From the NCBI RefSeq assembly GCF_029263155.1, contig NZ_JAJCYB010000012.1, positions 1-51,067 of the forward strand: a stretch of DNA of 51,067 nt, written 5' to 3'. The DNA comes from Pseudonocardia sp. (GTDB lineage: Bacteria > Actinomycetota > Actinomycetes > Mycobacteriales > Pseudonocardiaceae). The translations under genes and the position numbers were made by a program. Under the pieces are notes generated by a model. It was not told the origin of the DNA, did no database searches, and saw nothing but the letters and a program-made list of their open reading frames with translations. This document shows positions 11,357-19,301 of this stretch, in pieces (position 1 is the first letter of the stretch; each line of letters starts with the position of its first letter).

Positions 11357-12046
11357 CTAGCGGATCTCGATGTCCACGCGGCGGCTCGCCGCGCGGGTGT
11401 CCAGTGGCTCCGCCGCGCCGCGGCCGACGGCGGTGATGCGCCCGCGTGGCACGCCCGCGGCCACCAGCGCGTCGGCGACGACGGCCGCCCGCCGCTCGGA
11501 GAGCTCCTGTGCCGCCTCGGGCCGCCCCGGCGTGTCGGCGACGTGCCCCTCGACGGTGACCGGGTCGTCGCCGGCCCGCAGCAGGGCCGCGATCCGGTCC
11601 ACCGCCTCGGCGGGCGCGCCCTCCAGTTCCGCGCTGTCCGGGGCGAAGGTGACGGGGGTGGCCGCCAGTACCGCGGCGACCTCGACACCCGTCCCGGAGG
11701 CTCGGCCCGGTGCGACGTCGCCCGGCGCGGCCGGTTCGGGGTCCGCGGCGGCGGGCGTCGACACCACCGACGCGACCTCCGCCGCGCGCACGCCGTCGAC
11801 CGCCGTGACCGCGGCGAGCGCCGCTCCTTCCGCCCCGGCGGGCACGTCGACCAGCCGGACGTCGCGACCGGCGACGAGCGTGCCCACCTCGGTGAGGCCC
11901 GCGGCGTCGAGAGCCGCCTCGGTACGCAGACTCAGGTCGTCGGCGAGCTGCGGGCCCGGCCACAGCACGGCGATCGCGGCCAGCGCGGCGGGTACGGTCA
12001 CCAGCGCCACTGCCCACAGGGCCACACGGGTGCGGCGATCGGCCAT
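11357..12046 (-). CDS. OmpA/OmpATb-like membrane protein (BON-like region plus OmpA peptidoglycan-binding domain)
   Basis: The 229-residue protein has an uncleaved N-terminal membrane anchor (about 8-30), a middle region resembling a BON repeat (EAALDAAGLTEVGTLVAGRDVRLVDVPAG), an Ala/Pro-rich linker, and a C-terminal OmpA-like domain: VTFAPDSAELEGAPAEAVDRIAALL, VEGHVADTPGRPEAAQELSERRAAVVADAL, and a final RRVDIEIR. This is the layout of mycobacterial OmpATb/ArfA (Rv0899). The domain is expected to bind peptidoglycan. GGAGGGCCG directly precedes the ATG. It is first in a two-gene operon and divergent from the esterase-like gene. Confidence 0.82.
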   Translation of the reverse strand: MADRRTRVALWAVALVTVPAALAAIAVLWPGPQLADDLSLRTEAALDAAGLTEVGTLVAGRDVRLVDVPAGAEGAALAAVTAVDGVRAAEVASVVSTPAAADPEPAAPGDVAPGRASGTGVEVAAVLAATPVTFAPDSAELEGAPAEAVDRIAALLRAGDDPVTVEGHVADTPGRPEAAQELSERRAAVVADALVAAGVPRGRITAVGRGAAEPLDTRAASRRVDIEIR

Positions 12047-12159
12047 CGGCCCTCCGGCCCTCCGGATGCGGTGACACCGAGCGCGGTGGGCGTCGGCGAT
12101 GAGAGATCGTCTCAGTGCGAGACGCCGCGCGTCGACCCTCAGTTCTACGCTGACCGGTT

Positions 12160-13200
12160 GTGACCACCCCCACCGGAGCCGCCGGACTCGGTGCCGCGCC
12201 CGTCGTGGCGCGCTGGGGCACCGGCCATCCCTCGGCGCCGCTGGTGGTGACGCTGCACGGCGGCGGCGCGAGCGAGGCCTCGATGATCGAGCTCGCGCCC
12301 TGGCTGCCGCCCGGTCCGGTGGCCTACGCCGCGGTGCGTGGCCCGATCGAGGACGGCAGCGGCTTCAGATGGTTCGTCGACGGCGCCGGGCTCGCCACGA
12401 CCATGCGGTGGTTCCTGGACTGGCTCGACACCGAGGGCGACCCCGCCCGCCCGGTGATCCTGCTGGGCTTCGCCGACGGCGCCGCGCTGGCCGGCGCGCT
12501 GCTGCTGGCCGAGCCGGAGCGCTGGGCGGGCGGCGTGCTGCTGCACGGCGAGCTGCCCGCCGACGTCCCGGCCGACCGGGCACGGCTCTCCGGCATCCCG
12601 GTGTTCCTGGCCCACGACGGTGACGGCCCCACGCACGACTACCTGGTGTCGCGCAGCGGCGCACCGGTGCGGGCCGAGAGCGTGCCCGGTGGGGACCGGC
12701 TCGACGGCCGGATCGTCGGCGAGGTCGGGACCTGGCTGACCGAACGCCTGGACTTCCTGCGCCGCCACGGCGAGAACCCGCTCGCCGACGGTGATGAGCC
12801 GGGCTGGCCGACCGTCCCCGGCGGCCGGCTCCCCGATCGCGGCACCGCCGACGGGGCGCCGCGGCGCGACGAGCTGCTGGCCCGGATCTCGTCGCTGGAG
12901 GGCCTGCGGCCCGGCACGCTGACCCTGGACCGGAGCACCACCTCCGGTCCCGACGAGGCGTTCCTCGACCCGGCCACGGGCGAGCTCGCCCGCGTCGACG
13001 ACGTCCTGCACCTGGCCCTGCCCACCGCGCTCGCCTACGACGCGCTGGCCAAGGGCTGGGCCGTACCCGATCCCCTGGCCGGCGTGCGGGTGGCGGCCGG
13101 TCGGGTGCGGGTGTTCCTGCCGCGCGACGCGGCCGAGCTCGACGTCGTCACCGGCGTCGCCGCGGCCGCTCACGGCAACGCGTGCACGCCCGCCCCCTGA
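12160..13200 (+). CDS. catalytically degenerate alpha/beta-hydrolase fused to a DUF5519 (luciferase-like) domain
   Basis: The 346-residue protein begins with an esterase/phospholipase-type alpha/beta-hydrolase half (about 1-200) with the oxyanion loop TLHGGGASE at 31-39. At the nucleophile elbow, where relatives have G-x-S-x-G, it reads G103-F-A105-D-G107, and the usual catalytic His in PGGH is Asp179 (PGGDR). It therefore looks inactive as a serine hydrolase. The C-terminal part (about 235-346) ends VRVFLPRDAAELDVVTGV, resembling the DUF5519 domain often found with such esterases. GTG start at 12160 has no strong ribosome site. It is divergent from the OmpA-like gene by 113 bp. Confidence 0.72.
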   Translation: MTTPTGAAGLGAAPVVARWGTGHPSAPLVVTLHGGGASEASMIELAPWLPPGPVAYAAVRGPIEDGSGFRWFVDGAGLATTMRWFLDWLDTEGDPARPVILLGFADGAALAGALLLAEPERWAGGVLLHGELPADVPADRARLSGIPVFLAHDGDGPTHDYLVSRSGAPVRAESVPGGDRLDGRIVGEVGTWLTERLDFLRRHGENPLADGDEPGWPTVPGGRLPDRGTADGAPRRDELLARISSLEGLRPGTLTLDRSTTSGPDEAFLDPATGELARVDDVLHLALPTALAYDALAKGWAVPDPLAGVRVAAGRVRVFLPRDAAELDVVTGVAAAAHGNACTPAP

Positions 13201-13432
13201 CCGCGATCCCCTATTCCCCGGGCCGGCAGGCCGGGAAATCCCCCTGGTCCCCCGGCGCCGCGTCCCGGGCCCCCGGACGGCTCGGCGCAGAGACGGGGCT
13301 CACACCCGATCCCCGCCGCGGCACGGCGACCTACCGTTTCTCCACCGGGAGGAGATGAGTTCCCGGCCCCACCACACGTCGGATCGGGCAGCGGCAGCGC
13401 CCGGCACCGGACCGCAGGGAAAGGAGCGCACC
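13201..13432. promoter_or_regulatory. intergenic region with a hairpin and the likely promoter of the two small genes
   Basis: Just after the esterase-like gene, GGCC-GGCA-GGCC, flanked by TTCCC/GGGAA (about 13214-13237), forms an imperfect stem-loop that may end transcription. TACCGT at about 13332 fits an actinobacterial -10 box (TANNNT) for the following small gene, but no clear -35 is visible. Confidence 0.3.
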
Positions 13433-13675
13433 ATGACCACCACCGCCACGGACCCCGTCAGTCAACGGGACCGTTCCGTCCTCCGCGCCGTCCACGCCGG
13501 ACGCTGCGAGGTCTCCGGGACCGGCACCGTCCTGCTCGTCGTCGACGGCGTCGGATGCTGCGACCAGTTCCTCGGATGGCGTCTCGTCCGCGCCGGGCTG
13601 ATCGATTCGCCCGGGCCCGCACCCGCTCCCGCCCGGCTCACGGCCTCGGGCCGCGCCGCGCTCGCGGCGGCGTGA
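13433..13675 (+). CDS. small hypothetical protein (80 aa)
   Basis: The 80-residue protein reads DRSVLRAVHAGRCEVSG...LLVVDGVGCCDQFLGWRLVRAGLI...LTASGRAALAAA. The last part has the look of a winged-helix C-terminal wing (RLTASGRAAL), and it contains a CC pair. ATG at 13433 has AAAGGAG 7 nt upstream, a very good ribosome site. It sits 1 bp before the DUF7455-like gene, so the two are likely co-expressed. I recognise no named family. Confidence 0.7.
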   Translation: MTTTATDPVSQRDRSVLRAVHAGRCEVSGTGTVLLVVDGVGCCDQFLGWRLVRAGLIDSPGPAPAPARLTASGRAALAAA

Positions 13676-13676
13676 C

Positions 13677-13880
13677 ATGGACGCCCGACTCGCTGCAGCG
13701 CGGCCCCTCACCCGCGCCGACCGCTGCGACCGTTGCTCGGCCGCGGCCCGGATCCGGGCCACCGTGGCGGCCGGGGAGCTGCTGTTCTGCGGGCACCACG
13801 TCCGCGCCCACCTCGACCGCCTGCTGGCCGCCGGAGCCGAGCTGCACCCGCCCCCGGAACGAGGGCTGCTCGACTGGTGA
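13677..13880 (+). CDS. DUF7455-like small protein with zinc-knuckle-type cysteines
   Basis: The 67-residue protein reads PLTRADRCDRCSAAARIRATV...ELLFCGHHVRAHLDRL. The CDRC pair plus CGHH is the pattern of the DUF7455 family of small actinobacterial proteins, probably a zinc site (C-x2-C with C-x-H-H). The function is unknown. ATG at 13677 follows the previous stop by 1 bp. The TGA at 13878-13880 overlaps an in-frame GTG that could be an alternative start for rarD. Confidence 0.8.
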   Translation: MDARLAAARPLTRADRCDRCSAAARIRATVAAGELLFCGHHVRAHLDRLLAAGAELHPPPERGLLDW

Positions 13881-13930
13881 CCAGCGTCACCGGCGCGGGC
13901 GGGACCTCCGGGTGTTCTGATGGTCCGGTG

Positions 13931-14836
13931 GTGGCGACGGCGCTGGACGGGCGGGGGGTCGCGGCCGCCATCGGGGCCTACTCGATGTGGGGGCTCTTCC
14001 CCGCCTTCTGGCCGCTGCTCGCGCCCGCCGCGCCGATCGAGGTGCTGGCCCACCGCATCGCCTGGACCGCCGTGCTGATGGCCGCCGTGCTCTCACTGGC
14101 CCGCGGCTGGGGCGAGCTGCGCAGGCTGGCGCCCCGCGGCTGGGCCATGGTCACCGCCGCCGGCCTGCTGATCACCGTGAACTGGGGCCTCTACATCTAC
14201 GCGGTGTTCACCGGCCAGGTGGTGGAGGCCGCGCTCGGGTACTTCATCAGCCCGCTGGTGAGCGTGCTGCTCGGCGTCCTCGTCCTGCGGGAGCGGCTGC
14301 GTCCCGCCCAGTGGACGGCGGTGGCCGTCGCGACCGTCGCCGTGGTGGTGATCGCCGTCGAGAGCGGACGTCCGCCGTGGCTGGCGCTCGTGCTCGCCGG
14401 GTCGTTCGGGCTCTACGGCCTGATCAAGAGCACCGTGCCGCTGACGGCCACCGCGAGCCTCACCGCCGAGGGCCTCGTGCTCGGCCCGCTCGCGCTGGGC
14501 GTCATCGGCGTGTTCGAGCTCACCGGGACCGGCACGATGAGCGGGTTCGGGATCGGGCACCTGTTGCTGCTGATCGCCGCCGGGCCGGTGACGGCCCTGC
14601 CCCTGCTGCTCTACGGCGCCGCGGCCCGCCGGGTGCCGCTGAGCACGATCGGGATCCTCATGTACCTCAACCCGACGCTGCAGTTCCTGTGGGGCGTGCT
14701 CGTCGTCGGCGAGGAGATGGCCCCGACCCGCTGGATCGGGTTCGTGCTGGTGTGGGTGGCGCTGGTGATCTTCACCGCCGACCTGGTCCGCGCGGCCCGC
14801 ACCGCACGCCCGGTGCCGGTCCCCGTCGCGCCGTAG
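13931..14836 (+). CDS. rarD: EamA/RarD family transporter
   Basis: The 301-residue, ten-helix drug/metabolite-superfamily permease carries RarD signatures AYSMWGLFPAFWPLL, HRIAWTAVLM, TVNWGLYIYAV, and LGYFISPLVSVLLGVLVLRERL. RarD proteins are putative exporters. In the second repeat, the substrate-path segment GLIKSTVPLTATASLTAEG is intact. Start is ambiguous: GTG at 13931 or 13928 suits the first helix, while GTG at 13877, overlapping the previous stop as GTGA, would add 18 residues. A DUF222 remnant begins about 17 bp after the stop. Confidence 0.85.
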   Translation: MATALDGRGVAAAIGAYSMWGLFPAFWPLLAPAAPIEVLAHRIAWTAVLMAAVLSLARGWGELRRLAPRGWAMVTAAGLLITVNWGLYIYAVFTGQVVEAALGYFISPLVSVLLGVLVLRERLRPAQWTAVAVATVAVVVIAVESGRPPWLALVLAGSFGLYGLIKSTVPLTATASLTAEGLVLGPLALGVIGVFELTGTGTMSGFGIGHLLLLIAAGPVTALPLLLYGAAARRVPLSTIGILMYLNPTLQFLWGVLVVGEEMAPTRWIGFVLVWVALVIFTADLVRAARTARPVPVPVAP

Positions 14837-14853
14837 GCGGCCGCCCGGACCGC

Positions 14854-15027
14854 AGCGTGAGGTGTTCGGTCGTGCCGAGGACACGAAGCGCTCGCGCTCC
14901 CGTCCGGTTGGCGCCTGCGGTGTGGGCCGGGGCGGAGGCCGAGCTGGCCGCGAAGGCCTCGGTGCACACCCCCTCGGAGCTCGCGGCGTGGGGTGTCGCG
15001 CTGGTCGAGGCCCTGGACGCGGACGGG
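14854..15027 (+). pseudogene. remnant of a DUF222 (13E12-repeat) family gene
   Basis: In one frame this stretch reads LAPAVWAGAEAELAAKAS, then VHTPSELAAWGVALVEALDADG. It aligns without gaps to the intact DUF222 protein starting at 50300 (LTPQVWAGAETQLAAW...CTPGELQVRGARLVDALDADG), with weaker similarity upstream to about 14869. Only about 58 codons remain of a gene normally over 400 codons, with no start and no HNH domain. It is therefore a decayed fragment wedged between rarD and the polyprenyl synthase gene. Confidence 0.7.
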
Positions 15028-15044
15028 TGGTGCGGATCCGGCCG

Positions 15045-16046
15045 TCAGGCGGTGCGCTCGACCATGTAGTTCGTGAGGGTCGTCAGGGCGTCGGCGGCAG
15101 GGCAGGCCGGCAGCCGCTCCAGCTCGCGCTGGGCCTCCTTCGCCTGCGCCGCCAGCACCTCCCGCGCCCGGGCGATGCCGTCGCCGCGCCGCAGGAGCTC
15201 CAGCGCCTCCGCGACCTCGGCATCGTCGGTGATCGGATCGGCCAGCAGTACCCGCAGGCGGTCGGCGTCCGGACCGGTGCCCTGCAGCGCGAACAGCATC
15301 GGCAGCGTGTGGACCCCCTCGCGCAGGTCGGTGCCCGGCGTCTTGCCGGAGTCCTCCGACGCCGAGGCGATGTCGATGATGTCGTCGGAGATCTGGAAGG
15401 CCGCACCGACCACCGCGCCGAAGCGGTGCAACGCCTCCACCTGCTCCGGGGTACAGCCGCCGAACATGCCGCCGTAGCGACCGGACGTGGCGATCAGCGA
15501 GCCGGTCTTCTCCGCGATCACCGACAGGTAGTGGTCGACCGGGTCCTCGTCGGGCTGCGGGCCGCGGGTCTCGCGCATCTGGCCGGTGACGAGCTCGGCG
15601 AACGTCTCCGCGATGATCCGGACCGCGTCCGGCCCGAGATCGGCCACCAGACGCGAGGCGTGGGCGAACAGGAAGTCGCCCGTGAGGATGGCGACCGTGT
15701 TGTCCCAGCGGTGGTTGGCGCTCTCCGCGCCGCGGCGCATCGTGGCCGAGTCCATGACGTCGTCGTGGTAGAGGGTGGCGAGGTGGATCAGCTCGACGAC
15801 GGCCGCCGCCGTGACGACCGCGTCGGACTGGGGTTGCGGCCCCATCTGCGCACCGAGCAGCGTGAACAGCGGTCGGAACCGCTTCCCGCCGGCCTCGATG
15901 AGGTGCAGCGAGGTCTCGGTGACGAACCGGTGGTCGCTGCGCACCTCGCGCCGCAGCAGCGCCTCGACCCGTTCCAGCCCGGCCGCCGTGGCCGTGGCCA
16001 GATCCGCGTCCCCCAGTTCGACGCCCGCCACCTCGTAGTTGCTCAC
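15045..16046 (-). CDS. trans-polyprenyl diphosphate synthase (probable menaquinone side-chain synthase, GrcC/HepT-like)
   Basis: The 333-residue all-helical prenyl synthase contains GGKRFRPLF, the first Asp-rich motif DDVMD (LYHDDVMDSATMRRG) and the second DDIID (QISDDIIDIASASEDSGKTPGTDLREG). It condenses isopentenyl diphosphate with allylic diphosphates to make the long chain of menaquinone. It starts at GTG 16046, only 5 bp after the nuoN stop, so it is almost certainly the last gene of the nuo transcript. This links quinone supply to the complex that reduces quinone. The M. tuberculosis relative is grcC1 (Rv0562). Confidence 0.9.
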   Translation of the reverse strand: MSNYEVAGVELGDADLATATAAGLERVEALLRREVRSDHRFVTETSLHLIEAGGKRFRPLFTLLGAQMGPQPQSDAVVTAAAVVELIHLATLYHDDVMDSATMRRGAESANHRWDNTVAILTGDFLFAHASRLVADLGPDAVRIIAETFAELVTGQMRETRGPQPDEDPVDHYLSVIAEKTGSLIATSGRYGGMFGGCTPEQVEALHRFGAVVGAAFQISDDIIDIASASEDSGKTPGTDLREGVHTLPMLFALQGTGPDADRLRVLLADPITDDAEVAEALELLRRGDGIARAREVLAAQAKEAQRELERLPACPAADALTTLTNYMVERTA

Positions 16047-16051
16047 ACCCG

Positions 16052-17671
16052 CTAGCTTACGAACCCGCCACCGGCGGCCCACTCCAAGGCCAGCGTCGGC
16101 ACGATCCCGAGCAGCAACGTGAGCAGGACGCCCAGGGTGATGGCCGCGGTGGTGAACGCGCCGGGAACGGTGACGGTCGGGCCGTCGGCGGCCGGTTCGC
16201 TGAAGAACATCAGCACGATCACGCGGGCGTAGAAGAACGCCGCGACCGCGCTGGCGATCAGCGCGATCACCACCAGCGGCACCATCCCGTCGGCGGAGGC
16301 GGCGGCGAACACCGCGAACTTCGCGGTGAAACCACTGGTCAACGGGATACCCGCGAGTCCGAGTAGCAGGAACGCCATCGTGTACGCCACGAGCGGCGAC
16401 CGCTTCGCCAGCCCCGCCCACTGCGACAGGTGCGACGCCTCGCCGTCGGCGTCACGCACCAGGCTGATCACCCCGAAGACCGCGAGGGTGTTGAAGCCGT
16501 AGGCCAGCAGGTAGAACATCGTGCCCGAGAGGCCCTCCGGCGTGATCGCCATCGCACCGAGCAGCAGGAACCCGGCGTGCGCCACCGACGAGTACGCGAT
16601 CATGCGCTTGACGTCGGTCTGCGTGAGACCGATCACCGCGCCGATCACCATGGACGCGATCGCGACGGCCCACAGCACGCCGCGCCACTCCCAGCGGGTG
16701 TCCCCGAACGCGACGAAGAACACGCGCAGGATCGCGCCGAACGCCGCGACCTTCGTGCACGCCGCCATGAACGCGGTGACCGGGGTGGGCGCGCCCTGGT
16801 AGACGTCCGGAGTCCAGGTGTGGAACGGGCCGACCGAGGCCTTGAACATCAGGCCGACGACCAGCAGCGCGAGCCCGCCGAACAGCAGCGCGTCCGAGCG
16901 GGCCGAGCCGACCGACGCCTCGGCGATCTCGGTGAAGCGCACCGACCCGGCGTAGCCGTAGATCAACGCCAGGCCGTAGAGGAAGAACGCCGAGGCGAAC
17001 GCGCCGAGCAGGAAGTACTTGACCGCCGCCTCCTGCGACAGCAGCCTGCGCCGGCGCGCCAGCCCGCACATCAGGTACAGCGGCAGCGAGAGCACCTCGA
17101 GCGCGATGAACATCGTCAGCAGGTCGTTCGCCGAGACGAACGCCATCATGCCGCCGAGGGCGAAGAACGTGAACGGGAAGACCTCGGTCTGCATGGTCGG
17201 CGCCTGGTCCGGCGAGCCGTAGTCACGCTCCTCGGGGCCCGCCCCGGTACCGTCGCCACCACCGCCCGCCGCCGCCCGCGCGACCGCCGACGGGATGAAC
17301 GCGCCGCCGGGTTCCACCGACCGGTCGGCGATGAGCAGGACGCTGCCCAGCCCGAGCGCGAGCAGCGTGCCCCACAGGAACAGGGTCGGCCGGTCGACCG
17401 CCAGCGCCCCGGCGAGCGTGGTGACGCCCTCCGGGCTCGCCGATCCGGCGTAGAGGCCCAGCGAGAGCCCGGCCGCCCCGAGACCGACGACCGACAGCGC
17501 CACCTGCGCGGGCCAGCGCTGGTGCCGCGGCAGGAACGCCTCGACCAGCACGCCCACGCAGGCGACACCCAGCACGATCAGCAGCGGCATGATCGCCACG
17601 TAGTCGATCGGCGGCACCTGGATGTCCTGCGCCAGGTTCACCTGGGCCAGATTGACCTGGGCGAGATTCAT
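16052..17671 (-). CDS. nuoN: NADH-quinone oxidoreductase subunit N
   Basis: The 539-residue antiporter-like membrane subunit of complex I is recognised from VGPFHTWTPDVYQGAPTPVTAFMAACTKVAAFGA and QTDVKRMIAYSSVAHAGFLLLG. A hydrophilic loop rich in Gly/Asp (about residues 130-160, GGGGDGTGAGPEERD) is inserted before helix FPFTFFALGGMM. The N-terminus carries a 15-bp tandem repeat giving NLAQV-NLAQV-NLAQD straight after Met, which is not part of the family fold. The ATG overlaps the nuoM stop (ATGA). Confidence 0.95.
   Translation of the reverse strand: MNLAQVNLAQVNLAQDIQVPPIDYVAIMPLLIVLGVACVGVLVEAFLPRHQRWPAQVALSVVGLGAAGLSLGLYAGSASPEGVTTLAGALAVDRPTLFLWGTLLALGLGSVLLIADRSVEPGGAFIPSAVARAAAGGGGDGTGAGPEERDYGSPDQAPTMQTEVFPFTFFALGGMMAFVSANDLLTMFIALEVLSLPLYLMCGLARRRRLLSQEAAVKYFLLGAFASAFFLYGLALIYGYAGSVRFTEIAEASVGSARSDALLFGGLALLVVGLMFKASVGPFHTWTPDVYQGAPTPVTAFMAACTKVAAFGAILRVFFVAFGDTRWEWRGVLWAVAIASMVIGAVIGLTQTDVKRMIAYSSVAHAGFLLLGAMAITPEGLSGTMFYLLAYGFNTLAVFGVISLVRDADGEASHLSQWAGLAKRSPLVAYTMAFLLLGLAGIPLTSGFTAKFAVFAAASADGMVPLVVIALIASAVAAFFYARVIVLMFFSEPAADGPTVTVPGAFTTAAITLGVLLTLLLGIVPTLALEWAAGGGFVS
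17624..17668 (-). repeat. three 15-bp tandem repeats at the nuoN 5' end
   Basis: Codons 2-16 of nuoN are three diverged copies of a 15-bp unit coding N-L-A-Q-V/D. Copies differ at third positions (CTC/CTG, GTC/GTG), so the peptide is kept while the DNA has drifted. The period is a multiple of three, so gain or loss of a unit would keep the frame. Confidence 0.85.
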
Positions 17672-19263
17672 CGGACCAGCCCCTCCACCGGGTCGGCGAG
17701 ACCGACCTCGGACAGCGTGTCGATCACCGACGGGGTGATGACGTCGAGCACCGGCCCGGGGAAGAACCCGAGCACGAGGATGAGCACGATCAGCGGCGTG
17801 AGCACGGCGATCTCGCGCTTGCCGAGATCCGGGAACCCGGACGGCTCGCGGGCGGCCTCGACGGCGGGATCGAGCATGGTGCCCGGGCCGCCCTTCGCTC
17901 CGACGGCGGCGAGCACCGCGGCGCCGCGCACCGGGCCCTGCATGACCTGCTGGTAGACCCACAGCACGTACAGCGCGGCGAAGATGATCCCGACCGTGGC
18001 CAGGATCGTGTACACCGGCTGGCGCGGGTAGGAGCCGACGAGCACGAGGAACTCGCTGATGAACGAGTTGGTGCCCGGCAGCGCCAGCGACGAGAGCCCG
18101 GCGATGAGCATCGAACCGGCCAGCAGCGGCGCGAGCTTGTGCACGCCGCCGTAGTCACCGATCAGCCGCGACCCGCCGCGCGCGATCAGCAGGCCGACCA
18201 CGATGAAGAGCATCCCGGTCGAGATGCCGTGGTTGACCATGTACAGCGTGGCGCCCGCGAAGGCCTGGCTGGAGAACGAGAAGATCCCCAGTGCGATGAA
18301 CCCGAAGTGCGCGATCGAGGTGTAGGCCACGAAGCGCTTCATGTCGGTCTGGCCGACGGCGAGCAGCGCGCCGTAGAGCACGCCGATCACGGCGAGCGTC
18401 AGCACCAGCGGGGCGAGACGCTGGCTGGCCAGCGGGAACAGCGGCAGGCAGTAGCGCAGGAAGCCGAACGTGCCCACCTTGTCCAGCACGCCGACGAGCA
18501 GCACGACCGCCCCGACCGGGGCCTCGGCGCCCGCGTCGGGCAGCCAGGTGTGGAACGGCACCAGCGGCGCCTTGATCGCGAAGGCGAGGAAGAAGCCGAG
18601 GAACAGCCAGACCTGCGTGGTCTCGTCGACGCCCGCCGCCATCCGCTGCAGCTCGACCCAGGTGAACGTCCCGGCGCCCAGCTCCTCGCCGGACACCACG
18701 AACAGCCCGATCACCGACGCGAGCATGATCAGCCCGCCGAGCAGCGAGTAGAGGAAGAACTTCACCGCGGCGTACTGGCGACGGGGACCGCCGAAGCGTC
18801 CGATCATGAAGTACATCGGGACCAGCATGGCCTCGAAGAACACGTAGAACAGGAAGACGTCGGTGGCCACGAACACGCCGACGAGCAGGCCCTGCGTGGC
18901 CAGCAGCAGCGCGAAGAACCCGGCCGCGGTGCGACCCTCGGGAAGGTGCTCCTCCCACGAGAACAGCATCACGATCGGCACGAGCACCGCGATCAGCGCG
19001 AGCATCACCAGCGCGATGCCGTCGATGCCCAGCGCGAACGACGTGCCGAACGCGGGGATCCACGGCACCGAGAACTCGAGGGCGAACCGGCTGTCCGTGT
19101 CGGCCCCGACGTAGGCGAACCAGGTGACGGCCGTGAGCACCAGCGACGCGATCGAGAAGCCGAACGCCACCAGCTTGGCGAGCCCCGGGTTCCCCCCGAG
19201 CGGTGCCACCGCCAGCGCCCCCACCAGCGGGAGCACCAGCAGGACCAGCAACAGGACGTTCAT
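17668..19263 (-). CDS. nuoM: NADH-quinone oxidoreductase subunit M
   Basis: The 531-residue antiporter-like subunit carries LGIDGIALVMLALIAVLVPIVMLFSW, the functional FFEAMLVPMYFMIGRFGG (Glu in a membrane helix) and APLVPFHTWLPDAGAEAPVGAVVLLVGVLDKVGTFGFLRY, typical of NuoM proton channels. The start ATG at 19263 overlaps the stop of the 13-codon mini-cistron that follows nuoL. GGAGG is 7 nt upstream. The stop overlaps nuoN. Confidence 0.96.
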   Translation of the reverse strand: MNVLLLVLLVLPLVGALAVAPLGGNPGLAKLVAFGFSIASLVLTAVTWFAYVGADTDSRFALEFSVPWIPAFGTSFALGIDGIALVMLALIAVLVPIVMLFSWEEHLPEGRTAAGFFALLLATQGLLVGVFVATDVFLFYVFFEAMLVPMYFMIGRFGGPRRQYAAVKFFLYSLLGGLIMLASVIGLFVVSGEELGAGTFTWVELQRMAAGVDETTQVWLFLGFFLAFAIKAPLVPFHTWLPDAGAEAPVGAVVLLVGVLDKVGTFGFLRYCLPLFPLASQRLAPLVLTLAVIGVLYGALLAVGQTDMKRFVAYTSIAHFGFIALGIFSFSSQAFAGATLYMVNHGISTGMLFIVVGLLIARGGSRLIGDYGGVHKLAPLLAGSMLIAGLSSLALPGTNSFISEFLVLVGSYPRQPVYTILATVGIIFAALYVLWVYQQVMQGPVRGAAVLAAVGAKGGPGTMLDPAVEAAREPSGFPDLGKREIAVLTPLIVLILVLGFFPGPVLDVITPSVIDTLSEVGLADPVEGLVR

Positions 19264-19301
19264 GATGCCGCCTCCGCGGGAAGAATAATGACGGCGGTCA
19301 T
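19260..19301 (-). CDS. 13-codon mini-cistron MTAVIILPAEAAS between nuoL and nuoM
   Basis: This is the second copy of the 42-nt coupling cassette. It encodes MTAVIILPAEAAS, starts in the ATGA at the nuoL stop and ends in the ATGA at the nuoM start. The block CTTCCCGCGGAGGCG is identical to the copies before korB and the inositol-monophosphatase-like gene, while the ATT ATT codons for II differ from GTA CTT and GTG CTC in the others. ATT is rare in this GC-rich sequence. Translation is inferred. Confidence 0.6.
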   Translation of the reverse strand: MTAVIILPAEAAS

